Positions 9,501 to 18,449 of a stretch of DNA of 64,000 nt are shown one piece after another. The stretch comes from Candidatus Omnitrophota bacterium (GTDB taxonomy: Bacteria > Omnitrophota > Omnitrophia > Omnitrophales > JACROU01), in contig JAJDCD010000010.1 of assembly GCA_029261035.1 (NCBI GenBank), positions 1 to 64,000 on the forward strand, written 5' to 3'. A model generated the notes under the pieces. It was not told the origin of the DNA, did not search any database, and worked only from the letters and a program-made list of their open reading frames with translations. The position numbers and the translations under genes are program-made. Each line of letters opens with the position of its first letter. Position 1 is the stretch's first letter.

Positions 9501-9720
9501 AAGCTTTCTGATTTATAACAGTAAAAACTTTAGCTGTCAGCATCTTCGTATCATTAATCCACTCTCTAGCAAGCTCTACTTCCCTAGGAAGTCCTTGAAC
9601 TTGTTTAAAAGCATTTCCAATCGCATTTTCAATACGGGCCATATTAAAAACTACAAGTTGCCCATTTCTTTTTTGTACGTGTATTTGTGTTCCCTTAGCT
9701 TTCTCAGCTTCCTGCGCCAT
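6595..9720 (-). CDS. nrdA: Ribonucleoside-diphosphate reductase, alpha (catalytic) subunit
   Basis: The catalytic subunit of class I ribonucleotide reductase, 1041 residues. It is longer than E. coli NrdA because it carries two N-terminal ATP-cone domains (about 10-105 and 120-220), the allosteric dATP/ATP sensors. The active site is intact: NLCTEI gives the thiyl Cys670 and Glu672, the redox pair is Cys456 (SSCYLT) and Cys685 (VCNLGSVNL), and the radical-transfer tyrosines are 987-988 (TTYYLRSLG). The C-terminal tail has Cys1029, Cys1037 and Cys1040 for reduction by thioredoxin or glutaredoxin. The ATG at 9720 follows a strong Shine-Dalgarno (AGGAGGAAAT). It is co-oriented with nrdB and probably in one operon. 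The 811-bp region upstream may contain a long leader. Confidence 0.97.
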   Translation of the reverse strand: MAQEAEKAKGTQIHVQKRNGQLVVFNMARIENAIGNAFKQVQGLPREVELAREWINDTKMLTAKVFTVINQKALTQDTLEVEDIQDEVVRQLYENGFKDVAETYANYRRQHTEERALFELYKTVKRDGKSVSFKPEKITFAIAKAFQAIEGGVLTEEKLEEAKQLSDKVISEVKNLWPNGKEINIEEIQDIVEKTLMSSGHYNVAKRYVVYREERRKARLQSDSEDLLFELPNVLNVKYSDGTTKELNVDHLRFILQTCCEGFDNVSPERILKESLKNYYDGITPDQMSFSNIMATRTLIEKEPNYSYVASRLLLLKLYWEALGDETGFDQMTVEYANYFPKYIRRGVELELLSPDLLEFDLDFLSSKIEAKRDFSFKYLGLQTLYDRYFIHWEERRLELPQVFWMRVAMGLAKQEGDQKNERAVEFYDLLSSFRFVSSTPTLFNSGTNHSQLSSCYLTTIEDDLHHIFKCIQDDAMMSKWSGGLGNDWTNVRAMGSRIKGTNGKSQGIIPFLKVANDTAVAVNQGGKRKGAMCAYLETWHMDIEEFLELRKNTGDDRRRTHDMNTANWIPDLFMKRVKENQEWTLFTPQETPDLHHLYGKAFEARYAEYEKMAKEGNIKNFKVIPAVQLWRKMLTMIFETGHPWITWKDPSNIRSPQDHVGVVHSSNLCTEILLNTSKDETAVCNLGSVNLHAHTTSEGINHKLLKKTVFTAMRMLDNVIDINYYPTIEAKNSNLKHRPVGLGVMGYQDALYAKNISFASKECVEFADESMEAVSYYAILGSVQLAKEKGAYSTYKGSKWDRGLLPIDTLDLLEEERGGYVDVDRSSKMDWTQVREELKKYGIRNSNTMAIAPTATISNIIGVFPTIEPVYKNIYVKSNLSGEFTIVNEFLIQDLKDLDLWDEEMMNDFKYFDGSVQEIDRIPQDLKNKYATAFEIDYEWLIDSASRRQKWIDMGQSLNLFVEKPSGKRINDMYMFAWERGLKTTYYLRSLGATRIEKSTLDANKYGDPLGRKKEEEEESQDAAAEQCRIDNGDECEACQ

Positions 9721-10531
9721 ATTTCCTCCTAATAATAATTTCGAATTGTAATTTCAACCAAAGACAACAATCCCGTAAGGGTTTTATCAACTTTATAAAA
9801 TAGTATAATTAGTTAATTGTTTTTGTGTGGAGTTTAAAAAACGTGAAAAGAAAAATAATTGTGAAGAACACTCTCTATTTTTCATAATAAACCCAATAAG
9901 TTTTATTTTTCAAAAATTCACGAAACAACTTCCCCTTATTCTCTCTCCTCCAAAAACCCAAGAGAAAAAGGGCCTCGATGACCTACTTCCAAAACTATCT
10001 CTAGACGGCAGAACGACCCTCTTAAAACAGCTTTGGGGTGAGTAACTTATGCGACGGAACTAAAAGCTATAAACAACTTACTATTACCAATATCTCAGTA
10101 GATGTCGTACTTGGCAAGCAACACTCATACTTAAGAATAAATAAGCCCTAAAACACCTCGTAAACAGCCTAAAAAACTACTATTTAACTCCTGTTTGGGG
10201 CTTTCGCATAAAACACAACCCGTAGACCATCAGAAAACAACAACGTCTATATCTTGTGCATTCTATCTAATATATCGGTCAAATGTAAAGACTAAATTAC
10301 AAAAAAATTGAATTTTTTTTATGACAAAAATGTTATCGCGTGGAAACGCCTGATAAACCAGAAAAACTAAAGAAAATAAATATTTAAGAAAAATAAATAT
10401 TTAATATTCTTCTTTCAAGTGTCGATAATTATACAGTTAATTTTATCATTAGAAAGAGTTATTTTCGTTTTATTGAGAATAAAAAATAATTCTTTTTAAG
10501 AATTGACTTTTCCATTTTTTCAAACAAAGTT
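9721..10531. other. 811-bp gap between nrdA and the receiver-protein gene, no gene recognised
   Basis: The flanks are very AT-rich, but roughly 9950-10250 is more mixed in composition. I found no convincing coding sequence and no tRNA, tmRNA, RNase P or cobalamin-riboswitch motif. A minus-strand promoter candidate at 10260-10289 would give nrdA a leader of about 530 bases. The stretch 10290-10531 is AT-rich with T/A runs and could contain the terminator of the two-gene signalling operon. Confidence 0.5.
10260..10289 (-). promoter_or_regulatory. Candidate sigma-70-type promoter for nrdA or a leader RNA
   Basis: On the minus strand TTTACA (10289-10284) is followed after 18 bases by TAGAAT (10265-10260), close to the TTGACA / TATAAT consensus. 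The expected start near 10253 is more than 500 bases from the nrdA ATG. Chance matches are likely in such AT-rich DNA. Confidence 0.3.
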
Positions 10532-11359
10532 TTACGACAATTCTTCAATGGCCTTCAGCAACTTTTTCGGGTCTTCATCTTTAAGAATAAACTTTTCTGC
10601 GGTGTGCGCAAACACCGAACCCTCGTATCGTTGAAACCCAGTATAAATAATAATTTTTATATCCATCGACATACTTCGAATCGTATCAAAAACCTCTGTC
10701 CCATCTTTTTGCGGCATCATCAAATCTAAAATTACAATGTTAGGTGTGCTCTCTTTCAGATAAGCAATAAGTTCATATCCATTACTAACGGTATCTACTT
10801 GATAATCACTTTCAGTTAAAATATCTTTTAACGTTTGGCAAATCCCTGGATTATCGTCCGCAATAACAATACGCACTTTTTGCCTTAAATCTTTTGGCAA
10901 AACTAATATGAAATGATTATCATCATTCTCTCCCATTTCACAAAAAACTTGTCCATGATGCATTTCAAAAATGTACTTCGTCAAAGAAAGATCTTTATAA
11001 ATAGACTCCCCTTCTTTGTCCTTAAAATTTTCTGTCTGATTAAAAATAAAAGTAACGATTTCTTCAGGAATTCCAGGGCCTGTATTTTGGATATGTAAAT
11101 GGATTTCATGTTCTGTTTCTTGCAAAAAAATACTTACTTCCTCTTTATAATGCATATGTTGAAGCAAATGTTCAAAAATGTTTCTGACCGCTATTTCAAG
11201 ACGTTCCCGGTCCCCCCAAATTAAGCTCATTTCGGAAGGGCACTTTTGATGAATCTGAATTTGCTTCTCCAAAAAAGACTGTCTCATGGAATCAACTACA
11301 TTGTTTAGAGAAGACAAAACATGACATTTTTCTCTTCTTAAATGATAAAAAGGGAACAT
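10532..11359 (-). CDS. Fusion of a decayed GHKL (histidine-kinase ATPase-like) domain and a receiver domain
   Basis: 275 residues in two parts. Residues ~15-158 look like a histidine-kinase ATPase domain without its phospho-acceptor helix pair. Its N-box (RNIFEHLLQHM) and G1 box (QNTGPGIPEE, Asn where Asp normally binds adenine) are altered, and the G2 glycines are missing (KDLSLTKYIFEMHHG), so ATP binding is doubtful. Residues ~162-275 are a complete receiver domain: acidic pair Asp168/Asp169, phospho-acceptor Asp212 (VILDLMMP), Thr in IIYTGF and Lys in FILKDED. No output domain follows. The ATG has TGAGGA upstream, overlapping the stop of the kinase gene nine bases away. It is probably the partner of that kinase, perhaps as an adaptor or phosphate sink. 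Confidence 0.85.
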   Translation of the reverse strand: MFPFYHLRREKCHVLSSLNNVVDSMRQSFLEKQIQIHQKCPSEMSLIWGDRERLEIAVRNIFEHLLQHMHYKEEVSIFLQETEHEIHLHIQNTGPGIPEEIVTFIFNQTENFKDKEGESIYKDLSLTKYIFEMHHGQVFCEMGENDDNHFILVLPKDLRQKVRIVIADDNPGICQTLKDILTESDYQVDTVSNGYELIAYLKESTPNIVILDLMMPQKDGTEVFDTIRSMSMDIKIIIYTGFQRYEGSVFAHTAEKFILKDEDPKKLLKAIEELS

Positions 11360-11368
11360 CCGCTATCC

Positions 11369-13939
11369 TCACCTCAAAGGTAATTCAATGATTACCTCTG
11401 TTCCTTTCCCTAATTTACTCTCTATATCAATAGTACCACCATGTGCCTCAATTAAAAGCTTTACCGCAGCAAGACCAAAACCGGCCCCTCGAGCCTTAGT
11501 GGTAAATAAAGGCTCGAAAATTCGCTCCTTAATCTCACCTTTAATTCCAGGGCCATTATCTTCAAATACCACATGTACAAAATTTTTAAAAGATTGAAGA
11601 CGAATGCAAATTTCCCCTTTTTCATCCATCGCTTGAATAGCATTCAATATGATATTAATAAAAACACGCATCAACTGAATCTCATCCGCCTTCACCTTTG
11701 GGACAGGTTCTTCAATTTGTGTACTAACCTTAATACCCTCTGGAATTTTTAACTTACCTATACTTGAAAAAATTATTTCCTTTAAATCTGTTTCCGAAAA
11801 CTCCGGTCTTTTTGTTTTTGCAAATGTCATAATATTTTCAATAATTCGATCCGTTTCCTGAATCCTCTGATCCAATATTTCCAGATGTTTATTTACCTTC
11901 TCATTCCCTTTATCCACCTTCATACTCAGAAAGAATACGGCATTACGCATCACGCCCAGCTCATTCCTAAATTCATGACTAATCACGCCTGCCAATTTTC
12001 CTATCGTTGCGAACTTCTCTTGTTGAATCAACTGAGTTTGGGTGGATCTTAAGTCTAAATGGGCTTGCCTTAGCTCTGAGAGCGCTTCTAAGAGCCTTTT
12101 TTCATTCCGAACGAGCTCTTCATTACTTTCCTTCAACTGCTTCTGAGAAAGCCTTCTTTGCGTCACATCTCGCAACGAACCTGCCATACGAATAAACACA
12201 CCTTTTTTATCATAAACAGCTTGCCCTCTAGCCTGGAACCAGCGATATTCTCCCGGTTTAGTTAGAATTCGATACTCAATATCATAAGGCTCCTTTTGAT
12301 CAATATGACTTTTCAACGAATTCATCACCTTCTTCTGATCCTCAGGGTGAACTTTAGAAAACCAAGACTCCAATACATTAGGAAACTCCTCCTCCGAATA
12401 ACCAAGCAGCTCTCGGAAACGAGAAGAGTACCAAATATATGTTTTAGGTGAGTACCACGGAAATTCTGGAGAAACATGGCCGTCCCACAACCCATCATGA
12501 GACCCTTTCGCAGCAAACTCAAAACGGCTCATACTCTCTTTCAGAGCCTCTTCCACCCTCCTTCGTTTTGCAATATCAATAGTTAGCAAAATAGGAGTAA
12601 AAATAGCCAGCACCGTTAAAATGAAAATAAGAAAAGAAGTTTTATATTTAGAAACAGCAATCTCGGAATCTAAACGTTTTTTTATTTTTTCTTGAAAGCT
12701 ATTAATGGGTTTCAAGAGAAAATCTTTTTCATAAGCATATTGCCCTGAACCTGAAATTAAATTACGAGACAACTCTCTCTTTTCTTCATCGGTCAACTGT
12801 GCATCTAACGCGGATAAAGGGTTTTTTAATAAATCAGGCTGCGTCATTTCCATCTTAATACCACGAGTATATGCGATCAAACTCATAGCTCTGCGCTCAA
12901 CATCAACGATTTGATCTGATCTCTTTTTTACTAACTGGATTAACTCCAATTCTTCTAGAGTTACATCTTCTTTCTCCATTTTTTGAACAATTTTTTCTCT
13001 TATTTTTTCTTTATTGATTAGATACCAATACTGATCTAACGCTTTTTCATCTTGATACTCAATATAAGCTTTAGCCAAACCGGATAACTTATTAACAGAC
13101 ATTAGTAATTGATTACAGTTCTCCACCAATCGTACTTTTCTTTGATTCGCTAACATTTCGTTATTTACAGACATATCCATAAGAAAAACACTTAACCCCA
13201 ACGCCAAGGATATCAAGACGTAAATAAAAGCCGACTCTACCCAAGGGGCCTTTCCCTCACGGTGGATCCATTGCGTTTCTCTTTCCATTAACTGAACTGT
13301 CGAGAGCTTAGATTCTCTCAAAACCAAAGTAATCAGCCCTAAGGAAAAAACAATAAACCCTGTTGCAGTTTGTAAAACAGAAAATTCTATTTGTTTTAAA
13401 CTTAAGATAGACTGAACTAGAGAAGCCCATCCCAAAGGAGCATTAAAGAAATCAAAAAATTGATAAATATTTAAAGCCATAATCACAGACGTGAAAAAAA
13501 CAATACAAATTCTCATAATAATAAATCGTTTAGCTTGAATAAGAATACTCAAAGTAATTCCCAATAAGAAAAGTGAAACGGGTACTTGGATGGGCACATC
13601 TTTCATCTGAAAAATAGTGCTAAATATATTGATTTGGAATAAATTAGAATAAACACCAAAACGAAAGTAAAAGTAAAAAAATACAAGTCCGTATAAGCCT
13701 AAAAAAATAACAAGCATATTTAAAAAATATACTATTTTCTTACTATTGTAATTTGTCAGAATAAGAGAGGAACCTAAAAGAATAAAACCTATAGCCGTAA
13801 ACAACCTCATAGGGAGAAACACGCCCTGCTCTTTGGACCACCCCAATGAATAAAACACAAACCCCAAAACACCAATTAGGCCTAAAAGAAGCGTAAAATA
13901 GCCGCAAAACAAAGACAAACGGGACTTCTGAACAACCAT
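11369..13939 (-). CDS. Membrane-bound PAS sensor histidine kinase
   Basis: 856 residues. About six membrane helices fill residues ~5-250, a MASE-like integral sensor. An extracytoplasmic helical segment (~265-430) lies before a further membrane helix, resembling a CHASE3 or four-helix-bundle sensor. Then come a PAS domain with PAC tail (~470-605; YRWFQARGQAVYDKKG), a coiled coil, a HisKA domain with phospho-acceptor His near 655 (ISHEFRNELG) and a complete HATPase domain (NIILNAIQAM, EDNGPGI, GAGFGLAAVKLLIEAHGG). No output domain; the next gene supplies a receiver. I prefer the ATG at 13939, preceded by GGGAG at seven bases; the ATG at 13957 has no ribosome-binding site. Signal unknown. Confidence 0.9.
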   Translation of the reverse strand: MVVQKSRLSLFCGYFTLLLGLIGVLGFVFYSLGWSKEQGVFLPMRLFTAIGFILLGSSLILTNYNSKKIVYFLNMLVIFLGLYGLVFFYFYFRFGVYSNLFQINIFSTIFQMKDVPIQVPVSLFLLGITLSILIQAKRFIIMRICIVFFTSVIMALNIYQFFDFFNAPLGWASLVQSILSLKQIEFSVLQTATGFIVFSLGLITLVLRESKLSTVQLMERETQWIHREGKAPWVESAFIYVLISLALGLSVFLMDMSVNNEMLANQRKVRLVENCNQLLMSVNKLSGLAKAYIEYQDEKALDQYWYLINKEKIREKIVQKMEKEDVTLEELELIQLVKKRSDQIVDVERRAMSLIAYTRGIKMEMTQPDLLKNPLSALDAQLTDEEKRELSRNLISGSGQYAYEKDFLLKPINSFQEKIKKRLDSEIAVSKYKTSFLIFILTVLAIFTPILLTIDIAKRRRVEEALKESMSRFEFAAKGSHDGLWDGHVSPEFPWYSPKTYIWYSSRFRELLGYSEEEFPNVLESWFSKVHPEDQKKVMNSLKSHIDQKEPYDIEYRILTKPGEYRWFQARGQAVYDKKGVFIRMAGSLRDVTQRRLSQKQLKESNEELVRNEKRLLEALSELRQAHLDLRSTQTQLIQQEKFATIGKLAGVISHEFRNELGVMRNAVFFLSMKVDKGNEKVNKHLEILDQRIQETDRIIENIMTFAKTKRPEFSETDLKEIIFSSIGKLKIPEGIKVSTQIEEPVPKVKADEIQLMRVFINIILNAIQAMDEKGEICIRLQSFKNFVHVVFEDNGPGIKGEIKERIFEPLFTTKARGAGFGLAAVKLLIEAHGGTIDIESKLGKGTEVIIELPLR

Positions 13940-14138
13940 AGATTTCTCCCAAGTCATTGAAATTAAATAAAATACGTCAATTTAATTGTACCTGGTGAAT
14001 TTGGGAAAAACAAATAGCACGCAAGGGCCTATTTACCTTCTTGCGAATGCAAAATCAAAGAGGAAAAAGTCAAAATATGAGGTCAATCCCAAATACTTGT
14101 GATTGCACAACAATTTATAATTTTAAATTTTTATATAT

Positions 14139-14516
14139 TCAGACTTGTTTAGCTAGAAGATAGCCAAGAATAACGAAGGAAATACATAGAACCAACTGAA
14201 GGAAAATATTAAGTAACGCTGTACTCATCTGATCGGAGCGCATCAGTGCTAAAGTTTCATAACTAAAAGCAGAAAAAGTCGTAAAACCCCCAAGCAAACC
14301 AACAAAAAGAAAACAACGTAACTGAAGCGTAAATAACTGACGAACTTCTAAAACTTCTCCAATAAATCCAATTAAAAAACAACCTAGAGCATTAACAATC
14401 AAAGTTCCAATAGGAAACCCAGGCTTATCCAAAACCGTATGAACCCAGCCTCCCAATAAATAACGAGACACAGCACCAATAAATCCACCTACACCTACCA
14501 ACAAAACATTCGACAC
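14139..14516 (-). CDS. crcB: CrcB/Fluc-type fluoride ion channel
   Basis: 125 residues with four membrane helices. These channels let fluoride leave the cell, working as dual-topology dimers. Family signs are GGFIGAVSRYLLGGW near the N-terminus, GTLIVNALGCFLIGF in the second helix and the signature GGFTTFSAFSYE with its conserved Phe/Thr/Ser. The start is GTG at 14516 with AAGGAG six bases upstream; an ATG at 14509 is out of frame. The gene stands alone, 58 bp downstream of the DUF423 gene. I looked for a fluoride riboswitch upstream and did not see one, though two 13-bp palindromic repeats are there. Confidence 0.93.
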   Translation of the reverse strand: MSNVLLVGVGGFIGAVSRYLLGGWVHTVLDKPGFPIGTLIVNALGCFLIGFIGEVLEVRQLFTLQLRCFLFVGLLGGFTTFSAFSYETLALMRSDQMSTALLNIFLQLVLCISFVILGYLLAKQV

Positions 14517-14532
14517 TTTAGTCTCCTTTGTA

Positions 14533-14560
14533 GGTGACTGCCACTTTAGTGACTGTCACT
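14533..14560. repeat. Two tandem 13-bp dyads upstream of crcB
   Basis: The sequences ggtgactgccact (14533-14545) and agtgactgtcact (14548-14560) are 15-bp-period direct repeats, and the second is a perfect palindrome. They lie between the DUF423 gene and the crcB start, 17 to 44 bases before the crcB GTG. This could be a two-site operator or a chance repeat. Confidence 0.5.
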
Positions 14561-14574
14561 ATATCTCAAGCTCA

Positions 14575-14955
14575 TCAGCCATTAGCTTTTAGCTTAAAAC
14601 TTCCTAATATCAAAAATATCCAGCCGAGAATAAACATCATTCCACCCACCGGCGTAATCATTCCAAACTTTGTAATACCAGTTGCAACCAACAAATAGAG
14701 ACTGCCCGAAAATAAAAGAACACCCCCTGAAAAACAACCTGCCGAAATCATCACAAGCTTTGAGCTTAATTTAAATGAAATCAAAACGACAAGCAACAAA
14801 GCCAATGTGTGATAAAACTGATATCGGACCCCCACTTCAAAGACACTAAGCATATCCGATGAAAGTCGATTTTTCAAGGCGTGCCCCCCAAAAGCGCCCA
14901 ACACAACTCCAAAAAAACCATAAACCGCCGCCAAACTCAAAAAAAATCTCTGCAT
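14575..14955 (-). CDS. DUF423 family small membrane protein (YgdD-like)
   Basis: 126 residues with four membrane helices. The family is widespread and its function is unknown. Family signs are GVVLGAFGGHALKNRL after the first helix, a VGVRYQFYHTLALL block (the second helix begins at the conserved YHTLALL), SGSLYLLVATG and ITPVGGMMFILGWI. I chose the ATG at 14955 (MQRFFLS) because TAGGAG lies just upstream and the family starts here; an open frame extends to 15099, but those 48 extra residues are encoded through the 42-bp palindrome and overlap the divergent methyltransferase gene. It probably shares a transcript with crcB, which follows after 58 bp. Confidence 0.88.
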   Translation of the reverse strand: MQRFFLSLAAVYGFFGVVLGAFGGHALKNRLSSDMLSVFEVGVRYQFYHTLALLLVVLISFKLSSKLVMISAGCFSGGVLLFSGSLYLLVATGITKFGMITPVGGMMFILGWIFLILGSFKLKANG

Positions 14956-15008
14956 AAGAACTCCTAACCAATTTATCTGAAACAACTTAAAAACAAAACC
15001 CTCTAAAG

Positions 15009-15050
15009 AGGCCCGGGCCTCTTTTTTTCGAAAAAAACAGGCCCGGGCCT
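15009..15050. repeat. 42-bp palindrome of palindromes between divergent genes
   Basis: Two perfect 12-bp palindromes aggcccgggcct (15009-15020 and 15039-15050) flank a perfect 16-bp palindrome of seven T, CG and seven A. The whole is self-complementary except for the C at each junction. It lies between the DUF423 gene (minus) and the methyltransferase gene (plus). Confidence 0.85.
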
Positions 15051-15052
15051 GT

Positions 15053-15078
15053 TTGATGGACTTGGGTGGTATTATACT
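15053..15078 (+). promoter_or_regulatory. Candidate promoter of the methyltransferase gene
   Basis: TATACT (15073-15078) is a good -10 element only seven bases before the ATG at 15085. A TTGATG (15053-15058) is upstream with a short 14-base spacer, so the -35 is poor. If this -10 is used, the mRNA would begin at or next to the start codon (leaderless). No Shine-Dalgarno is present. Confidence 0.35.
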
Positions 15079-15084
15079 GCAATC

Positions 15085-15786
15085 ATGGATATAACCCAAC
15101 GCTCTTTAGAGCCTGAACTTATGGATATTGAAACTCGCAGTGATGAGGAGACATTTGAAGCTTATCGTTTCCTTACTCGTGTTAACCGCTATTTATTTGC
15201 AAGCCGAGTCATTTTCCATCACCTCAAACAATGGTCCAAACAATGGCCTAAAGATAAAACCATTCGAATCTTGGATATTGCCTCAGGTGCTTGCGATATA
15301 CCTAAAGAAATTATTCGATGGGCTAAAAAGAAAAATTTTAAAGTTGAGTTAATCGCTCTTGATTTGAGTCAACAGGCATTAAGCTTTGGTCAACAAACCT
15401 ATAAAGAATACCCTGAAATAAAATTTATTCAGGCTAATTGTTTTCAAATCCCAATTAAAAAAGTGGATTATGTAATTTCTTCTGCTTTTTTTCATCATCT
15501 AGATAATCAAAGTATTATTCAGGCTCTTAAACATTTTAATACAATTGCTCAAAAAGGCCTTATTATCAGTGATCTCCAACGGAGCAAAAGAGCCTATTGC
15601 TGGATTCGCTTATTCTCCTTATTAACAAAAAATGAACTCGTTCGATACGATGGTCCTCTTTCGGTTTTAAAAGCTTTAAAATTAGAAGAAGCCAAAGACC
15701 TCGTTACACAATCTTCTTTAGATTATCTTCACGTAAGAACTCATTTTGGACATCGACTTTCTTTGGCAGGAGTAAAAAAGGAGTAA
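15085..15786 (+). CDS. Class I SAM-dependent methyltransferase, substrate unknown
   Basis: 233 residues and the only plus-strand gene in the window. Motif I is ILDIASGACDIP (62-73), a variant of the usual LDxGxGxG. Asp93 in IALDLS fits the acidic residue that binds the SAM ribose, and VISSAFFHHLD matches motif IV/V. The N-terminus (ELMDIE, FEAYRFLTRVNRYL) resembles small methyltransferases seen near lipid or polyketide pathways, but I cannot name the substrate. The start could be 15085 (no Shine-Dalgarno, possible leaderless message) or the in-frame ATG at 15121. The stop falls inside an 11-bp tandem repeat, followed closely by a terminator shared with clpB. Confidence 0.85.
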   Translation: MDITQRSLEPELMDIETRSDEETFEAYRFLTRVNRYLFASRVIFHHLKQWSKQWPKDKTIRILDIASGACDIPKEIIRWAKKKNFKVELIALDLSQQALSFGQQTYKEYPEIKFIQANCFQIPIKKVDYVISSAFFHHLDNQSIIQALKHFNTIAQKGLIISDLQRSKRAYCWIRLFSLLTKNELVRYDGPLSVLKALKLEEAKDLVTQSSLDYLHVRTHFGHRLSLAGVKKE

Positions 15787-15801
15787 AAAAGGAGTAAAAA
15801 A
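15769..15801 (+). repeat. 11-bp tandem repeat, three copies, across the methyltransferase stop codon
   Basis: Three exact copies of ggagtaaaaaa (15769-15779, 15780-15790, 15791-15801). The TAA stop at 15784-15786 lies in the middle copy. The period is not a multiple of three, so loss or gain of a unit would change the C-terminal residues. Confidence 0.85.
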
Positions 15802-15833
15802 GGGACAGTCCCCTTTGGGGACAGTCCCTTTTT
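15795..15833. terminator. Bidirectional terminator between the methyltransferase gene and clpB
   Basis: The core at 15802-15828 is two gggacagtccc arms around a CTTTG-like loop, with one central mismatch. Runs of A on the left and T on the right provide a U-tract for both converging genes. The same 27 bases occur again at 18639-18665. Confidence 0.85.
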
Positions 15834-15836
15834 GCG

Positions 15837-18449
15837 TTATGCTTCTAGTAGTTGTTCTTTGGCTTGCTTAAACAAGAATTCTTTTTTGCTTTTAGAATAA
15901 CCGACCTGAATCTGAGAGCCTTCCGTAATTTCACCTTTTAGCAATTTCAAAGCTAACACATCTTGAATTTGTTTTTGAATTAATCGCCTTAAAGGACGGG
16001 CTCCATAATCAGAGTCAAAACCAATTTCAGACAATGCCTTTTTAGCTTCAGTACTCACTTCAATTTCGATATTCTTATCACGAAGCTTGGAAGCAATATC
16101 CTTCAACTGCAAATCAACAATTTGAACCATATTTTCCTGAGTTAATTTATTAAAACAAATAACTTCATCCAAACGGTTGATCAACTCAGGTCTAAAAAAC
16201 TTCTTCAACTCTTCTTGAACCCGAAGATCCATCTCTTCTTTCTTTAACGATTCCTCCTGAAACAAATGGCTGCCAATATTCGAGGTCATAATAACAACTG
16301 TATTTTTAAAACTGACCACATGACCTTGACCATCTGTCAATCGTCCATCTTCTAGAATCTGAAGCAAGATATGAGATACATCTGGATGTGCTTTTTCAAT
16401 CTCATCGAGCAAAATTACAGCATAGGGACGCCTTCGAATCCTCTCCGTTAACTGACCTCCCTCCTCATAACCTACGTATCCTGGAGGAGCTCCCATCAAT
16501 CGACTCACAGAATGTTTCTCCATATACTCCGACATATCAATACGCACAAGCGCATCTTCATCATCAAAGAGAAATCCCGCTAGCTTCTTAGCTAAATACG
16601 TTTTCCCAACACCCGTGGATCCTAGAAAAATGAATGATCCCATAGGACGATTTTGATCTGAAAGACCCGAACGAGATCTGCGAACTGCATTCGAAATCAT
16701 TTCTACAGCTTGATTTTGCCCAACAATATCTTCTGTGAGACGATCTTCCATATGAACCAGCTTTTCCACCTCACCTTCGGCTAAACGATTAACGGGAATT
16801 CCTGTCCATTTAGAAACAATCTCTGCAATATCCGATTCATCCACTTCTTCTTTCAACATCTTTTCCTTTACCTGAACCTTCTTCAACTCTTTTTCTTTAT
16901 CTTTGAGCTCCGCGTCTAATTCCAGAAGTCTTCCATATTTAATTTCTGCAACTTTATCCCAATTAGACACCCTTTCAAATTGCGCTTCTTGAAATTTTGC
17001 TTCTTCCATCTTCTCCTTTATCTGAGTCATTTGATCAATAATATCTTTCTCATTCTTCCAATGAATTTTTCTCTCCTTTAATTTTTCTTTTATCTCAGAA
17101 AGCTCCTGCTCCAACTTGCCTAATTTTTCTTTAGAAGAATCACTTTTTTCTCGTTTCAAAGCTTGTCGTTCAATTTCAAACTGCATCACCTTACGTTCTA
17201 ATTCATCAATTTCAGTTGGTAAACTATCCATTTCAATTCTCAGCTTTGCTGCAGCTTCATCAATTAAATCAATCGCTTTATCCGGCAAAAAACGTTCTGC
17301 AATATAACGCTGAGAGAGAGTAGCCGCAGCAATCAGTGCTTCATCGTTAATTTTTATGCCGTGATACAATTCATAGCGTTCTTTCAGACCTCTAAGAATG
17401 GCAATCGTATCCTCTGTGCTGGGTTCTCCAATAAAAATTTGCTGAAAACGCCGCTCCAACGCTTTGTCTTTCTCAACATATTTTCGATATTCATCCAATG
17501 TTGTAGCTCCAATACATCGTAATTGGCCTCGAGCTAACGCAGGCTTCAACAAATTAGAGGCATCCACAGCACCTTCAGCCGCTCCAGCTCCAACTAAAGT
17601 GTGAAGCTCATCAATAAACAAAACAATTTGACCATCTTTAGATTCTATTTCTTTGAGCACTGCTTTTAAGCGCTCTTCAAACTCCCCTCTAAATTTAGCC
17701 CCTGCTAAAAGCGAACCTAAATCAAGCCCAATAATTTTTTTGTCCTTCAATGTTTGAGGAACATCCCCGCTAACAATACGCTGAGCCAACCCTTCAGCAA
17801 TTGCCGTTTTTCCTGTCCCCGGATCTCCGATAAGAACAGGATTGTTTTTGGTACGGCGAGACAATACCTGAATGGCTCGACGAATTTCATCATCCCGTCC
17901 AATAACAGGGTCTAGCTTTCCTTCAGCCGCTAATTGGGTTAAATCTCTACCATATTTCTCTAGGGCTTTATATTTTTGTTCTGGATTTTGATCGGTTACG
18001 TTATTCATCCCTCTGACCTCCTGTAAAATAGAATTTAATTTTTCTTTTGTAATTCCGAACTGCAATAAAATTTGCTTCACTTTCTGCTGTTGTGTTTGTG
18101 CAATTGATAACAATAAGTGTTCTACACTAATATATTCATCCCCTAATTGTTGCGCTTCTTTAAAAGAAAGATCTAGAAGCTGTTTTAAATCATTGGATAA
18201 ATACTCTTGCCCTTCAACTCCTTTAATTTTGGGTTTAGATTTAATTAAGTTATTCAATTCTACTTCTAAGGCTGCAACATCCACAGAAATATGCTGCATC
18301 ATTTCACGAACAATGCTTTCTTCAACAGAAAGAAGCCCTAAAAATAAGTGCTCCACATCTACTTCTTGATGCTGTTCTTTTTTTGCTAACTGAACAGCAA
18401 ACTCCAACGCTTCCTGAGATTTTAAGGTTAATTTCTCAAATGAGAACAT
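15837..18449 (-). CDS. clpB: ATP-dependent chaperone ClpB (protein disaggregase)
   Basis: 870 residues, normal for ClpB. It is a hexameric AAA+ machine that, with DnaK, pulls apart aggregated proteins after stress. The N-domain covers 1-145. The first AAA+ module has Walker A GDPGTGKT (208-215) and Walker [16 protein letters not shown] Glu/Lys-rich coiled-coil middle domain follows, which separates ClpB from ClpA and ClpC. The second AAA+ module has Walker A GSTGVGKT (about 608-616), Walker [12 protein letters not shown] and the D2-small domain ([15 protein letters not shown]). There is no ClpP-binding loop that I can see. The ATG at 18449 has GGAGGTG upstream. No CIRCE element is visible. 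It lies downstream of the giant gene but is probably transcribed separately. Confidence 0.97.
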   Translation of the reverse strand: MFSFEKLTLKSQEALEFAVQLAKKEQHQEVDVEHLFLGLLSVEESIVREMMQHISVDVAALEVELNNLIKSKPKIKGVEGQEYLSNDLKQLLDLSFKEAQQLGDEYISVEHLLLSIAQTQQQKVKQILLQFGITKEKLNSILQEVRGMNNVTDQNPEQKYKALEKYGRDLTQLAAEGKLDPVIGRDDEIRRAIQVLSRRTKNNPVLIGDPGTGKTAIAEGLAQRIVSGDVPQTLKDKKIIGLDLGSLLAGAKFRGEFEERLKAVLKEIESKDGQIVLFIDELHTLVGAGAAEGAVDASNLLKPALARGQLRCIGATTLDEYRKYVEKDKALERRFQQIFIGEPSTEDTIAILRGLKERYELYHGIKINDEALIAAATLSQRYIAERFLPDKAIDLIDEAAAKLRIEMDSLPTEIDELERKVMQFEIERQALKREKSDSSKEKLGKLEQELSEIKEKLKERKIHWKNEKDIIDQMTQIKEKMEEAKFQEAQFERVSNWDKVAEIKYGRLLELDAELKDKEKELKKVQVKEKMLKEEVDESDIAEIVSKWTGIPVNRLAEGEVEKLVHMEDRLTEDIVGQNQAVEMISNAVRRSRSGLSDQNRPMGSFIFLGSTGVGKTYLAKKLAGFLFDDEDALVRIDMSEYMEKHSVSRLMGAPPGYVGYEEGGQLTERIRRRPYAVILLDEIEKAHPDVSHILLQILEDGRLTDGQGHVVSFKNTVVIMTSNIGSHLFQEESLKKEEMDLRVQEELKKFFRPELINRLDEVICFNKLTQENMVQIVDLQLKDIASKLRDKNIEIEVSTEAKKALSEIGFDSDYGARPLRRLIQKQIQDVLALKLLKGEITEGSQIQVGYSKSKKEFLFKQAKEQLLEA

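Noticed and set aside
9827-10045. 72-codon plus-strand frame starting at a GTG
   Set aside because: No ribosome-binding site, low-complexity Lys/Phe/Ile start, no recognisable domain, and opposite to its neighbours.
9721-10300. NrdR boxes or a cobalamin riboswitch upstream of nrdA
   Set aside because: One weak match to half an NrdR box near 10250 and no B12-box; not enough to call.
10280-10345. Short matches to tmRNA (aatgtaaagact and atcgcgtgg)
   Set aside because: The two segments are in the wrong order and distance, and there is no tag-peptide frame, acceptor stem or CCA.
14517-14574. Fluoride riboswitch upstream of crcB
   Set aside because: The conserved core of the crcB motif is not present; only palindromic repeats are seen.
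14956-15099. 48-residue N-terminal extension of the DUF423 protein
   Set aside because: It crosses the 42-bp palindrome, overlaps the divergent gene and has no family support; the ATG at 14955 has a good Shine-Dalgarno.
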